The position numbers were made by a program, and so were the translations under genes. The notes beneath the pieces are model-generated. The model had not been told where the DNA came from, did not search any database, and was given only the letters and a program-made list of their open reading frames with translations. Shown here piece after piece: positions 25,101-35,391 of a DNA stretch of 64,000 nt (within the stretch, counting starts at the first letter, position 1; every line of letters begins with the position of its first letter). Source of the stretch: Casuarius casuarius (lineage: Eukaryota > Chordata > Aves > Casuariiformes > Casuariidae); assembly GCA_003342895.1 (NCBI GenBank), contig PTFA01000081.1, positions 2,928,181 to 2,992,180 of the forward strand. Direction: 5' to 3'.

Positions 25101-27323
25101 TTTGTCCACCCACAACACTGCTGTGAAATAGTCAATTACTCTATCCAATGTTATCCCTCTTTCCTTTTTCCAGCTACTAGGATTAACTCTTTGAAATGAA
25201 GCTTGACTTTGCCCAGCTGAAGCCAGAGGACAGCTTCTNGTTAACTTGTTCACAAAGGTCTCTCTAGCCAACCTGGCGTGGTATGGAGCAAGGGGCGCTT
25301 TGCCAGGCCCACTACTAGGATCGCTACCTCAGTTTGATGGGGTTCCTTGGGTAGAAAAGCTTGCAGCCTTCCCTACGTCTGCACTTGCAGAGTCCAGTGC
25401 TTTCCTTGGCAGCTCCGGCTGTTTCTCCAACCCCATGCACAAATAAAGACAAGGCCTGGAAAAGGTCTTACCTTCTGTTTTCTCAGCCTTCATGCTTAGA
25501 CCACAAATACTCACCCTTTTCTTTTGACAGGGATCGCACCGGCTCCATGACGACCAGCTGGAGAGCACACAGTCGACGGGCTGCGGCAGACTGCTCACGG
25601 ATCGGGCCCACCTGCCTTTGGCCAGACTCGCGTTGGTGCCACTGAATTTAAGGGACTCCTTTTCACCGCTNCATTCAACAACACATGACAGCTTCAGCGT
25701 GTGAGATCACTGANCTGTGAGGACAGAACAACCCCACCTATACATGTGGAAGTTTATGTGCCAACAATAATTAACTCTTTTTAGACTTCACTGATTCTTC
25801 AATGCAATCTCTAGATTTCAGGATTGACCTCACACTGCTTTCAATTCTGTATGAAACCTGTCCACTCCTCAATGCCCAAGAGGAGATCCAGCCCCATGTA
25901 ACACTGCGAGCCCCAGGGCAGAGCCTGCAGACCACGCAGGAGGGTGGCTGCAGCACACACGTTTGATTTAGCCAGCTNGGGTAATAGTAGAGGTGCCAAC
26001 AACCTGGGCTTCATCTCAAGCTGCACGAGCCCNGCAAAATAACCTGGCAAGGTGGCCAGTAGCAAAATCCGTGCCATCAGTTCCTGCCCTTCTCCCCGTT
26101 TACCTGCTGCTTGCTGTACGGACAGTATTTCAGTGCCTCACTGTCAGACACAATGAACAACTCCAAGGTCAAACACCTCCATGACAGACACCAGTCACAA
26201 TGCAAGCAACTTGCACACACTCGGCATTTTTGAAAACCAGATTTAAGTACCTTTATTTGGCAAGTAGGCTATTTTTTCCAAAGCTGGGCAGAAACACTAG
26301 TCTTATACTCTATTTTCGGCTCACATGAAGAGTTATTAACCCATCAGTCCCATTCATTCCAGTAATGAACTTGGAGTATGAGCCTCAACTCTACACCCCA
26401 GCCACTCTCTCACCATGTCANGTGACAACGGTCTCCAAGGTTTCCATGATGCCACAGCTAAAACATTACCTAGTCTTTCAGTGGATCCAGTATTTCTGGT
26501 TAAATCCTCATCCCAAACAAATACCTTCCTGGTAGCACCTAATACTCTTATTCCCTGTATGCAGGAAAACATTGACAATTACTTTCTTTTCATACCTCAC
26601 TGGTGTTCCCANTTCCTTCACCAAGGTAAGGAATAGCATCAGCTAAAGCTTTAAATATGATCTAGTGCCTGGCAAGGGGCTCCNATTACTGCATATTCAA
26701 AATTGCATGGAATAAAGGAATTACAAAAACTCATCAGCCTACTGACGCGTGAAATCAGAGCTCAAAGTTCAGAGAACAGTGGAAAAATTCAGTTAGATCT
26801 GAAACATTACNGTCACTGATTAACCACAGTCCTCTGAAAGAGCAAATTGTATTAAGCTATTAGAGAATGAAACAAGTATTAGCCAGATTCTTTCCAGGTC
26901 CGTACCCCCCAAAAACCTGAAACCTCATCTTTCCAACACTGTCGGGCAGGCAGCACATTAGGTGACTGTGCATTGCAAACAAATTTCCACTGTGTTACAG
27001 CACGACCCTAATGNTTTATCGCATCAGATTTATCAAACAGGATTACTTTTTAAAATCAGACACATTGCACCATGTTAAATTTTAAACAATGTTTTTTGCT
27101 GTTCATTAGAAGCACAGAAATAGCTCAAGATGGCAGTTATTTGCTATACACTGTAAACGCAGACAATCAGTATTGAATTTCAATATTTATCGTACCACTG
27201 CATGGACATTTCTTTAGAAATATTCACTTACCTAAAGCAATGAACATTTAGGAAGCCCAGGANGGCATAAAATAGGAACAGTTTGACTGTGTACAAAGTA
27301 AATGCTGAACATGATGTACTCAT
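7040..27323 (-). CDS. C8B: Complement component C8 beta chain (complete, 12 coding exons)
   Basis: Secreted plasma protein that binds C5b-7 and recruits C8 alpha-gamma for membrane attack. Coding exons in transcript order: 27232-27323, 25515-25668, 24515-24656, 23003-23144, 20725-20857, 19633-19827, 16905-17145, 14603-14731, 13193-13356, 10697-10850, 9332-9400, 7040-7191. All have GT/AG borders and matching phases. The total is 1767 bp, or 588 residues plus TAG (human about 591). Domains: hydrophobic signal about 1-30; propeptide ending in Arg53 before SVSS, as in human; TSP1 64-115 with WSSW; LDLR-A 120-155 with an acidic CGDQSDE calcium-site loop; MACPF from about 160 to 500, with the signature [13 protein letters not shown] at 338-350; an EGF-like module ending near 538; TSP1 about 541-588. 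Position 43 starts an NAS glycosylation sequon. Two codons are ambiguous through N: 24549 (Asn or Lys) and 7146 (GNG). No disabling change was seen. Confidence 0.96.
8030..8337 (+). mobile_element. Decayed CR1/L3-type LINE fragment (reverse transcriptase part)
   Basis: The plus strand of the last C8B intron reads [20 protein letters not shown] at 8061-8120, recognisable as a decayed form of the CR1 block around FADDTKLG. About 180 bases on it reads [12 protein letters not shown] (8302-8337), the next conserved CR1 block. Stops and shifts lie between. It is antisense to C8B. The ends are approximate. Confidence 0.6.
8983..9011. repeat. Partial 17-bp tandem duplication
   Basis: CCTATAGGCACTATAGG is followed directly by CCTATAGGCACT. 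Local duplication inside a C8B intron. Confidence 0.8.
9332..9400 (-). CDS. C8B: C8B exon 11 (EGF-like module)
   Basis: A 69-bp exon encoding [20 protein letters not shown] and KREG. The CxCxCPxGYxGxxCE pattern is a typical EGF-like C-terminal half. Acceptor TTTCAG, donor GAAG|GTAAGAA. Phases join both neighbours. Confidence 0.95.
10280..10375 (+). repeat. Ancient SINE/LINE remnant (MIR/L2-like)
   Basis: Contains GTGCTTGGCACTTAG, GGTGCTTTTCATCTTC, then ACACTTTTACAAACACTAAT. This resembles a widespread vertebrate repeat segment with CTTTACAAACATTAATTAA. The family name is uncertain. Confidence 0.45.
10697..10850 (-). CDS. C8B: C8B exon 10 (end of MACPF, start of EGF-like module)
   Basis: Encodes [34 protein letters not shown] and [13 protein letters not shown]. 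The cysteine-rich end matches human CHCAPCQGNGVPVLKG. Acceptor CTTTAG, donor AAAG|GTAGAAG. Confidence 0.94.
12620..12745 (+). repeat. Ancient SINE/LINE remnant, same type as 10280-10375
   Basis: ATAGTGCTTTGTATTTGTAA followed by ATCCTATTTTTAAGG and GCTAAGCTGCCCAA recalls the L2/MIR tail (ATCCCATTTTACAG and TTAAGTGACTTGCCCAAGG). Heavily decayed. Confidence 0.35.
13193..13356 (-). CDS. C8B: C8B exon 9 (MACPF)
   Basis: Encodes [20 protein letters not shown], then [19 protein letters not shown] and [16 protein letters not shown]. Human C8B has [20 protein letters not shown], a near match. Acceptor TTTGCAG, donor AAG|GTACTG, phase 0. Confidence 0.95.
14603..14731 (-). CDS. C8B: C8B exon 8 (MACPF)
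   Basis: Encodes [19 protein letters not shown] and [20 protein letters not shown]. The acceptor is CATTTAAG with a short pyrimidine tract. Donor GGAG|GTAAGC. The split Gly and Asp codons join the neighbours exactly. Confidence 0.93.
16905..17145 (-). CDS. C8B: C8B exon 7 (MACPF signature exon)
   Basis: Contains [31 protein letters not shown] and the MACPF signature [13 protein letters not shown], then [17 protein letters not shown]. The start at 17145 (after ATGTAG) was chosen over the AG at 17141-17142, because the latter would open with an in-frame TAA given the phase of the previous exon. Confidence 0.94.
17283..17349 (+). repeat. Dispersed repeat, copy 2 (unrecognised family)
   Basis: Starts TTAATCTAGCAAAAAAA, has a CAAAA-rich middle and ends ACTTTTAGTAGTCAAACTTCT at 17349. 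It shares both ends and orientation with 5021-5079. The sequences outside the two copies do not match. Confidence 0.6.
17709..17776. repeat. CA/TG and TA alternating tract
   Basis: Interrupted (CA)n, (TG)n and (TA)n runs in the C8B intron between 17146 and 19632. Alternating purine-pyrimidine composition. Confidence 0.8.
19633..19827 (-). CDS. C8B: C8B exon 6 (MACPF)
   Basis: Sixty-five codons from [16 protein letters not shown] to RMKRFSST. Acceptor TGTTTAG, donor ACT|GTAAGCA. Human C8B has TQGKYEF and RRTKRFSHT at the two ends. A GFKIPGIFEL-like stretch is replaced by a more hydrophobic NLLFFEL, in the region of the first membrane-insertion helices. Confidence 0.93.
20725..20857 (-). CDS. 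C8B: C8B exon 5 (start of MACPF domain)
   Basis: Encodes [20 protein letters not shown], followed by [20 protein letters not shown] and YTPE. The [16 protein letters not shown] block is identical to human C8B. Donor GAG|GTAAGTG, phase 0. Confidence 0.95.
23003..23144 (-). CDS. C8B: C8B exon 4 (LDLR-A domain)
   Basis: Encodes [20 protein letters not shown] and ends in WGIENLAKG. The acidic CGDQSDE motif is the calcium-binding core of an LDLR-A repeat. Donor GG|GTAAGTC, phase 2. The final Gly codon is completed by the first base of the next exon. Confidence 0.95.
24515..24656 (-). CDS. C8B: C8B exon 3 (rest of TSP1, start of LDLR-A)
   Basis: Starts after ATCACAG with [17 protein letters not shown], continues [14 protein letters not shown] and enters the LDLR-A domain with [11 protein letters not shown]. 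Ends one base into a Gly codon at donor ACAG|GTAAGTG. It matches human C8B closely. N at 24549 makes one codon AAN. Confidence 0.94.
25515..25668 (-). CDS. C8B: C8B exon 2 (propeptide and start of TSP1)
   Basis: Encodes SGEKESLKF, then [15 protein letters not shown] and the TSP1 start [19 protein letters not shown]. It ends at donor AGG|GTGAGT in phase 0. Human C8B has [19 protein letters not shown]. The acceptor AG at 25669-25670 is preceded by an N at 25671, so its -3 base is unknown. The upstream pyrimidine tract is weak, which makes the exact start slightly less certain than the end. Confidence 0.9.
27232..27323 (-). CDS. C8B: C8B coding exon 1 (start codon, signal peptide)
   Basis: ATG at 27321-27323 begins MSTSCSAF. 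A hydrophobic core (KLFLFYA, then LGFL) follows and the exon ends in CF plus AG of a split Ser codon at donor AG|GTAAGTG. The split codon is completed by C at 25668, giving SGEKES. Human C8B has GERPHS at the same place. N at 27263 leaves one signal-peptide residue undefined. Upstream untranslated exons were not identified. Confidence 0.88.
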
Positions 27324-30300
27324 GATTCCCAGGTACCACCAGCAATTCAAAATCACCCCAACTCTGGTTCAGTCTGCCAGGGGATTTGAAAATGGTTCAA
27401 GTNGAAAAGGATAAATTACTAGGTCATTTTTCCACACAGTAAACAACAGATGACCCACCACCTGGCAAATTCACAAGGTAAACTTTGTAACTGTTAGCAC
27501 ATAGCTTTCTGCTAGGGAAGGAGGAAGAAAATGAAGATCAGCTCAGAAGCAATTTACACTTTCATTTGTAATGCTCCTTNCGAGACACTGAAAAAAATGG
27601 GTATTTCAACAAATGAAATAAAACACTCAAGTCTTGGCAAAGGAAACAGTCAAGAGGATAGCAGTAAGTAAAATAAATGCAGCTTTCTAGAAACAGGTAA
27701 GAATGTAAAATCATTTATTTATTTCTGATTTTAATGCCTATTTGTCTTTCAAAGGAATTCTAGAGGAAACCATTAGGATTAGATGTCCAATTAGATAAGC
27801 TAGGGGCCCATGCAGCTTTAAAACCCAAGCATCAGGTATCAAAGGGCAGGAAACTCCAGACTTACCTAGAAGCTCATGAGCAAAAGAGAAGTGGTGAGAA
27901 GAGATTGCTTCTTGTATTTTGAGCGTTTCACTTTAGCCTCTCCAGGCTCTCTGTTCTCTCCCTTCTCTCCTACACAATGGTCTTATTTATGCCTTACTTC
28001 TTGGTGCTTTATNTTTGAGCCAGGAGATGCAGGCTCCAGGCATACTCAACACCGTGAGTCCATGGAAGCAAGTTAAAGGTCCTGGCATTTGCTAGCTACT
28101 TAGTTGTCATCGCAGTCGTTCTCTCTTATAATACGATGGACCTAACTAGGAAAAGGGACTTACCAAGGACTTATTTCCATCAGTTAAGNTGTGCTTTCAA
28201 AGGCAGAGCAGGAGTTGCAAAACCTTGCAGATTTTTTCCTCAATTGCCTGTCAAGGTGGCCTTCACAGTCACATTGCTTCTAGCTTTAGGTACGGCCCAT
28301 GATTAAGGAGGCNGAATCTGAAGCATAAAGGCTTTTCTCAGTTCTTGAGGGACAACAGTTCTTCCCTTGATTTGTCTAATTAGTCTTAACCTATACTGAG
28401 TGTCTGAAAGAGAAAAAAGATCTCTGAAGAAGATGGCTCAGATTCCCTACTGGACAAAATGGTGAGTATCTTCTTTTTCCCCACCTTCCTTCATCTTGCT
28501 AGACAAGCAGAAAGGCTCTTTGTAGGGACACAGTCTCTTACTGTGTGCAAATATGGCTTTTAACACCATAGTTGCCTGTCCTGGGCAAAAAGCATCCAGG
28601 TGCTTCCATAACACAGAGACTACATTTTAATTTGCTCCTATGGGAATGAGGTATGTTGAAATTAAAATAACACACATTCAATAATGCACAATAAAACTGA
28701 TGACCTCAGTGTAGCNAGCTGGCTAATTGTTATACCTCTTCACGTGTCATATTTATCTTACACATTATACTATTTTGGCTATGCAGCCACCTCTCTGAAA
28801 AACAAGCAATTGGCTTCTGCATCTTTAGAGTTAAGCAACTTGACAACAGCAATATAACACAGAGGAAGCACATTAATTGGTTCCTTGTGGGACATGCTCA
28901 GAAAAGAAGGACTGTAGTTCAGGCAGGCAGTTTCTCACCTAATCACTGACTACGTGTTCAGTAACATTAACTGCCCTTTCCTCTCTACACATGGAGGACA
29001 AACTATTAGGAAAGATGGCTTAGAATGTGCAAAGCTTGTTTGCCTTTTTTTGTCTTTTTTTTTTTTGTTTCAAATGACTTTGTCCCAGACTAAAACCAAG
29101 GTGTGCCTATTTGCTACAGCCTGCTCAACCTTTGACACAATNGATTTAGCTGTTAATCATTTGTGCACAGCTAAAAACCATTTACAGGAAAGCCCTCTCC
29201 ATCTGCAAGACCTTTGTTGGCTGGGAAATGCAGTACACATCCAACATTGCAAGAGCAGTAAAAGAAAAGCTAAGATTATACACACAGAACATGCTCTAGC
29301 ATTTACTAAACGCCNTGACAGCGCCATGATGTGTAAAGACCTCAAAGCAAGCTTCTCCTGCATGTGGCCACGTCTCCAGCTTGCTCTTCTCATCACACAC
29401 ATACGCACCTGAGTGGTGACCGAATTAGCTGAAAGAAGTCAGGATGGCAACAGCAGCAGGGATGCGGGAGACGGAGAGCATACTTTCCAGAGAGAACTGA
29501 AAAACAAAGCCAGGCATTCCACATAACATATAATCTGCTTTAATTAGAGGCAAGTCTAAAATGTAAAATTCAGAACTACAACCACAACACATTTTCCAGC
29601 TCCTTGCAGTTTGAGGCTTAACATGCCTGTGGATCAGTGGGAATGNTGCCTTGTAACAGTGCGTTGTCCTATTTCCACAGTTTTGTTCCTTCTTCATTGC
29701 TGAGGGCAATAGCTGTGGCTGTCTGCTGAGCTGTCTGCTAAATCCCAAAGCACTCAGCCCTAACAGTGCTGTAAAGTCATCGAATGTGGGTTTTAACACA
29801 GTTGAAAATGAAGACTCACTAAATGTCCATTATGCTCAGTGAGCTTTCAAGTGTAACACATTCTTTGTAGAGCTGGTAACACAAGCATGAGTTTGTAACT
29901 CCTTGCCCCCTGTAAATAAAACCTATACAGTTTCATCAAAAGTGGTTTTTTTAAATGGCAGTTTCCTGTCCCAAAANACCCTGTGAAACACATCAGGGAC
30001 AAAAGGCCCTTCTCTCAGAAAGGCTAGACAAGCACCAGCAAGAACCCGCTTATGGTACACTTAATGCATTTTTTCCCTCTTTCTTCGAGACTGTTTTTTC
30101 ATTCCCTGCTTCATCACTCATTATATACGTCCTTCTGGAACACAACCAAAGCATTTGAAGTTAAGAGTGGAGCTCTCCCATCAGTTTCAAGGTGAAGAAC
30201 TTGAGGTTGCAAATATAGGGTCATCAGATATATGGTAATCAAATNCCTATCTTGAAATGGGGCCCAGAGAGCAGAAGGGCCTCTTCAGGTGGATCAAAAC

Positions 30301-31537
30301 CATGAACTAGCTTTTGAACATCCCCACCAGCCTTAGAGAGTGATCTACCAAGAGTGATATAAAGAATATACTTTATAATTGTAACACCTAAGGACCCCCC
30401 TTTTTTTTTCTCCACTACAAACTCCATTCCACCATCATTTTTGTTACTAATACAGTCATTTTCCAGTGGTGAAACTAGTATCTGAAAAGCCCTTTATATA
30501 AAGAATTCACCTTGTTGAGGTTATTCTCCTTTCTGCCTTTTGATTCACTGAAAATAACACCACCTCATAAGAACTTGGTCCAAATGAGGCATAGGTTCAC
30601 CTGCTTTGGAGGCTACAATTCTAAGGTCCTGTGAAAAGACAGTAAGAGAGCAGTGATAATGAGTAAACAATGAAAAAAAAATGCATGCCCGCATCCCTTG
30701 TCTCCATCTCACGTCCATTAGATTTCAAGATAACACACACATGCAAATTCCTCCATTTTTAAAAGAAAACCTGAGATTCTCATAATCTCAATATGTCAAG
30801 TACTGCTAAACTTAGAATAATTTGCAACAGCTTATAGCATTATAACTGCTTTCTGCTTATTTCTCATATAACAGGCTTCTACACTGAGGGCTTTTCTGAA
30901 ACCCCTAATAACTACCTATTGTTAAGGAAGACAAAGATGCGCAAAAAAGTCTTCACACTGCTAGTACCTGGCAATAATTCTTTATAATCCTTTATTTTCA
31001 CAAATGTCTGAGGCTGAATGGACATTGATTTGCTGCCTGTTAACCTGTTTTTCTTTTAATCTATTGTGATTTCCTCTCCTTGCTGGTTAGAAGTATTTAT
31101 ATAAGTGGTGCTGCGGAAGCTATGAAATGGGATAGAACAGCTAACAAATATCATCAGATCTTTAAAGACTTTTAAAAAATACATTCTCTCTCTGAAAGCC
31201 ACTTGGATGGATAATGTTTGAGGCTATTCTTCTTATTGAGATTTTTCAGGTGCTGATAAAACATTTTAGGGGTGANAGATGAGCCACAGGGCAAACACTT
31301 CCATTGAGATAAGACTATTTAAAGNTCTAAAAACTAATAGCTGGACAGTCGTTTCACTAATAGACCTGATATTTCCTGCCTCCAGTAGGATAATTTTAGA
31401 AAGAGACAGGCAATGTTACAGGTAATCAGGAAATCGTATCAGGATATCTCCCCGTATTCCTCACTGTCATGCTGAAATGTATAATTCAGCTTCCATACAC
31501 TTTCAGAGAGCAAGTGAAACAAGAAAAAGAAAAACCT

Positions 31538-32002
31538 TTATTCTTCTCCATGCCAGCTCTCTGCTTTATCGTAAGTATTAAAAAACAACAAGAAGAACAA
31601 AAGATTCTTAATGGGACTAATCCTACATAATAAATCAATANGAGAAGACCAACTTGTGGATGTCCTACTCACAAGAGAGGTCGCAGAGCTGCTCTTACAA
31701 ATCATGGCTTTTGCCAGCGTAGCAGCATCCAACCACAGCTAGAACAAGGTGCGAGTCCCATGGATTTCACGCACAGGAGCAGCATCAGAACCCGTAAACG
31801 CAGGAGTAAGGACAGGGACACCAATAATCTTAGTAGAGATGCTCATGTAGATGACCCATTCTTCCAAAACCCGCATTTCCTGGTTGCCATTTGGACTTGC
31901 ACTGTGCTCGTTTACCAGTGTGTGCTTGCCACGTTGGTTTAATGAGACAACTGGAGATAATGGATTCAAATCTCCATAGAAAATGACAACAGACATCCTC
32001 AT
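31538..32002 (-). pseudogene. Unrecognised open frame of about 155 codons with one internal TAG
   Basis: Reading the minus strand from 32002, the frame starts MRMSVVIFYGDL and stays open to TAG at 31739-31741. It continues in the same frame as LWLDAATLAKAM and later SSATSLVSRTSTSWSS to 31538. A run of this length is uncommon in AT-rich intergenic DNA. An in-frame stop lies just before the first Met, and no splice context or family was recognised. It could be an old retrocopy, a transposon fragment or chance. Confidence 0.25.
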
Positions 32003-33889
32003 TCATTCCTTCNAGATGATATTCTTCTGATTGATAATGGTGTTTGTCAGAAGACTAATAAATACAAACCTGATAGGACATGAGNCGTTCAGGAAGAAAA
32101 GAAAGAAAAAAGGAAATGGTGCATGAAAACATNTATCACAACCTAGAAAAAGGAAGCAAGAGGTTAGCTTATCTGTTGCAGCAATTGCCATTGTGGAATG
32201 ATTAAAGCACATAAAGCATTGCCTTAAATCAAAATGTAATGTAAGCAAGTTAAAATTGCAGATTCCCAGAATACAAAATCAAGTCACTGATATAAAGAGA
32301 GATCTGTCAGAGTTCTGCCTCACTTAGGTAAAATGGTAGGTTGAGTCTGAAAATCTTTTGCTAAATAAATTCTCATTACTACAGGAGATCATGGCCTTAA
32401 TTAGCATCAGTTAAATTGGTACTATTTCTTGAACAAATTATATTCCAGCTGGATACTCTGGTATGCAATCAACAGATACCTAATGNGCCTAGGTTACAGG
32501 AATATGATTGTAATACAGTACATTGAAGCACCACAGTAAGAATTAGGCTTTTTTTCTGTGATCTTTTTTCCCCTTCTAAGCAATGCTAACATGCAGCCAC
32601 ATTCTTCCTACTTTGCGACTCTTCACTACCACTGGACAAGATCTCAAATNGGCCCAGTCTGCATTTTTAAACTGAATCTGCATAGCATCGGTACGACATG
32701 AGAAAATTTTTCTGATTTTTCAAAGGAAAACAACTTCACTGTGGGGGTACCAGATGATTACAAACAAGACTAGATTTGGCCAACACTGTAAAAATAGGTT
32801 TTAGTTTAAAACCGTGCTGAGCTGTGTCTGTCTTTTCACTTTAACNTTTCACAGCTCGTTGAAAAGAAAGAACGGACCAGGTTCCTCCTTCCAAGCTTTA
32901 AAGGAAACTTGACTATNGTTAGCCATATATGTAGTCATAAGGACATTAATTCTAGCATGTTTTCACAATAACAGAATGACCTGCATTTATGGNAGGACCA
33001 AAGTATCTCAACAATATGCACTAACAAAAGTAACTGATGTTTCAGCATGACCTACTGGACACTTTCGTTGGATGAGGAAGGGATGGGACAGCAAGAGAAA
33101 GAAATGCAAAGAGAGTAGACAAGCTAATACACATACACTAATACACATCTCTCCCCACCTATATACAGACATACTTCTTAGCCTTGTATTTCATTCTGGT
33201 ATCTTGCATATTTACATTACATATTAGGCAAAGAACGTTACTATTCCTCACCTTGACTGAAAGGTCCAGCACTCAGTACCTCTGAATATCAGTTTCATTT
33301 ATGCACGTGGCCTCAGCATTTCACACCAGCAAAACACATGAGCCTACCNGAAGCGTAATGCGCTTTGCTGGATCAAGGCTTTGCTCTCAATTCTGCACGT
33401 ATTACTAGAAAACGTGGAGGTTTTGCTACTAACTTCCAAAATTGTCACATTCAAATAGACATTTCTCACTTTAAATCTTATTTCAAGAGGAAAATTTGAG
33501 CAAGATGACTTGCGACTTCTCATGCCACAAAGTCATCACAGCTTGTAGCATTACACAGCATGNTCCCTCACAGGACCTGCAATGTTACACAAAGCCACCA
33601 ACAGGGCTACTCTTTTGGGATGCTAATCTTAGAATACCCCAAAAGAGACCTAAAGAATGGAGAAGCAGCACCCAGAAATAACAAATTAAGCATTCAGACA
33701 TTTAGATTTGCACATAAGATTAGGTATCCCCCCAAANTGAGGCGCTTCTCTCCTTTCCCAGATCTTCAGTTGCTGTCAAAAATTTTGGCCACGACCGACT
33801 CGTACATTGTGCTGTAAGAACGGCAAAATTGTCACAGAAGAGCAAAAGCTATGAAACAAACTTACTGAAATGACACCTTTTTNAATGTT

Positions 33890-33895
33890 TTTATT
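33890..33895 (-). promoter_or_regulatory. Candidate minus-strand poly(A) signal (AATAAA)
   Basis: AATAAA on the minus strand. Downstream, at lower coordinates, the strand reads GTAAGTTTGTTTCATAGC and further T/G-rich sequence, the usual arrangement of a cleavage site and downstream element. Confidence 0.35.
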
Positions 33896-35336
33896 CATAA
33901 CAGTATTACATGGCGTGTTACAGAAATTAATGGAAAATTTCTAAAAATTTGTTGGTATTTTTGTTGTTGAATGCATTATACATAAAGTTAAAAATAATGT
34001 GTCCGTATGTGTTAACAAATGGTCATTATCTGAGGTAAAGTTAAAGTAGGTTTAGAAATGTACTGCAACAGTCATTTTATCTTTCTCATCTTTATTAAAA
34101 AAATATGTGTCAGAATGCAGAAATAAAAATGAAAGAAAACCACGGAGTAAACATTTTTGCAAAGAAGGTGCCCAGTACGTTATTAGATGAAAGGTTTCAT
34201 CAGACGCTTGGATGACTACGATCTATCAAAATATCTGTTCATGACAGGTAAAGATCAAGAATCTACGGGGGATGATAACAGGATGGTTGGTGGAATTCCC
34301 TGGTTTTTAAATTTAAAGTGACGAATTTAGTGCTAGTGAAGGATGAGGGATTAAACAATTGCACAAGCTGGATATTTAAATTATCTACAATACTGGTACA
34401 GTGGCAGAGGCCTTACATTCCTCTCAAATCAGCATCTCAACCATGACAAGGACTATCTGCTTGTATGACAAGACAATTCAGAATTCATTCTTATTTTTGA
34501 ATGTTGGTAACTGTAAGAAAACGGTCCTTCGTGACACACACTAAAACNCCAGCCTCATTCCCTCTGCACCTATTCACTGCAAGGACGACAAAAATGATCC
34601 GCATCCTACAGATACGATGGCAATGGATCCTCTGAGACATAACCCTCTTCTTTTTCTTTCAACGTTTTACCCCATAACTGGAAATGCACTGACTACACTA
34701 CACCTCAAATGCTTATGATGAATCAAAATTGTTTCATGGTTCCATATTGTAAGGACAAAACCTAAAAGAGCCACACTGAGGAAGAAAGCAGCACCCCTGT
34801 GCAAATTAGGAAAATACTCATACAGGAACGTCCTTCAGAAATGGTTTTACCTCTGCTTTTAATCCCAAAACACTCAATCCGCCAGGTTCTGATTCATCTT
34901 CTACAGTCAGAAAACTGATCNTTCTTCTGATGGGAAAATAAGATTTGCTACAGAAGTGTTTGCACATGACTGAGGAATAAGCAAACAACCGTGAACGGGG
35001 ATAAAAGTTCTCTTCTCTGTAGGTTCATTAGGTCTATTCACAGCTAATTTTTCATTCACATACATTCTGTAACGNACATTTCTCTAATTGCTCTAATTCA
35101 AAATAAAAGACTGGAATCATGTTGTGAGATTTGGTTGTACATATTAACAATCACCACCCCAGTTATTCTCTCTTCTAAACCATTTTTAGCTTATAACAGA
35201 GATGAAAGAAAGTAAAACATTTATAACTCCAGGCCTATTTTAATCATGACAAAAATGTAAATCCTAATGTGTCAATTTAAAAACAAAATCTGCACAATAA
35301 CCCTAAAAACTGATTAATCATTTGATTTCTTTAACC

Positions 35337-35391
35337 TTTTTTCTTTTTCTATTTTTTCTATTTTTTTCTATTTTTTTTCTTTTTTTTCTTT
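35337..35391. repeat. Pyrimidine tract with TTTTTTCTA-like units
   Basis: T runs of growing length separated by C or CTA, about 55 bp. Looks like a decayed (TTTTTCTA)n microsatellite. Confidence 0.85.

Larger units (their letters stand above)
7192..27231 (-). other. C8B introns (11)
   Basis: In transcript order the introns are about 1563, 858, 1370, 2145, 897, 2487, 2173, 1246, 2342, 1296 and 2140 bp. All are short compared with the human gene, which spans about 37 kb. They hold scattered old repeat remnants, listed separately, one copy of a dispersed repeat pair and a CA/TG-rich run. I see no other exon or RNA gene in them. Confidence 0.85.

Noticed and set aside
68..27323. Initial idea that the MACPF gene was C9, C6 or C7 beside DAB2
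   Set aside because: The domain order TSP1, LDLR-A, MACPF, EGF, TSP1, the residue-level match to C8 beta and the DAB1-type sequences (not DAB2) fit the C8A-C8B-DAB1 locus.
27324..27520. HNF4/HNF1-like sequences in the C8B 5' flank
   Set aside because: Only weak partial matches were found. They cannot be told from chance by eye, so no site is claimed.
28954..29412. 152-codon open frame on the plus strand
   Set aside because: Contains poly-Phe from a T run and ambiguous codons, with no known motif. Probably chance.
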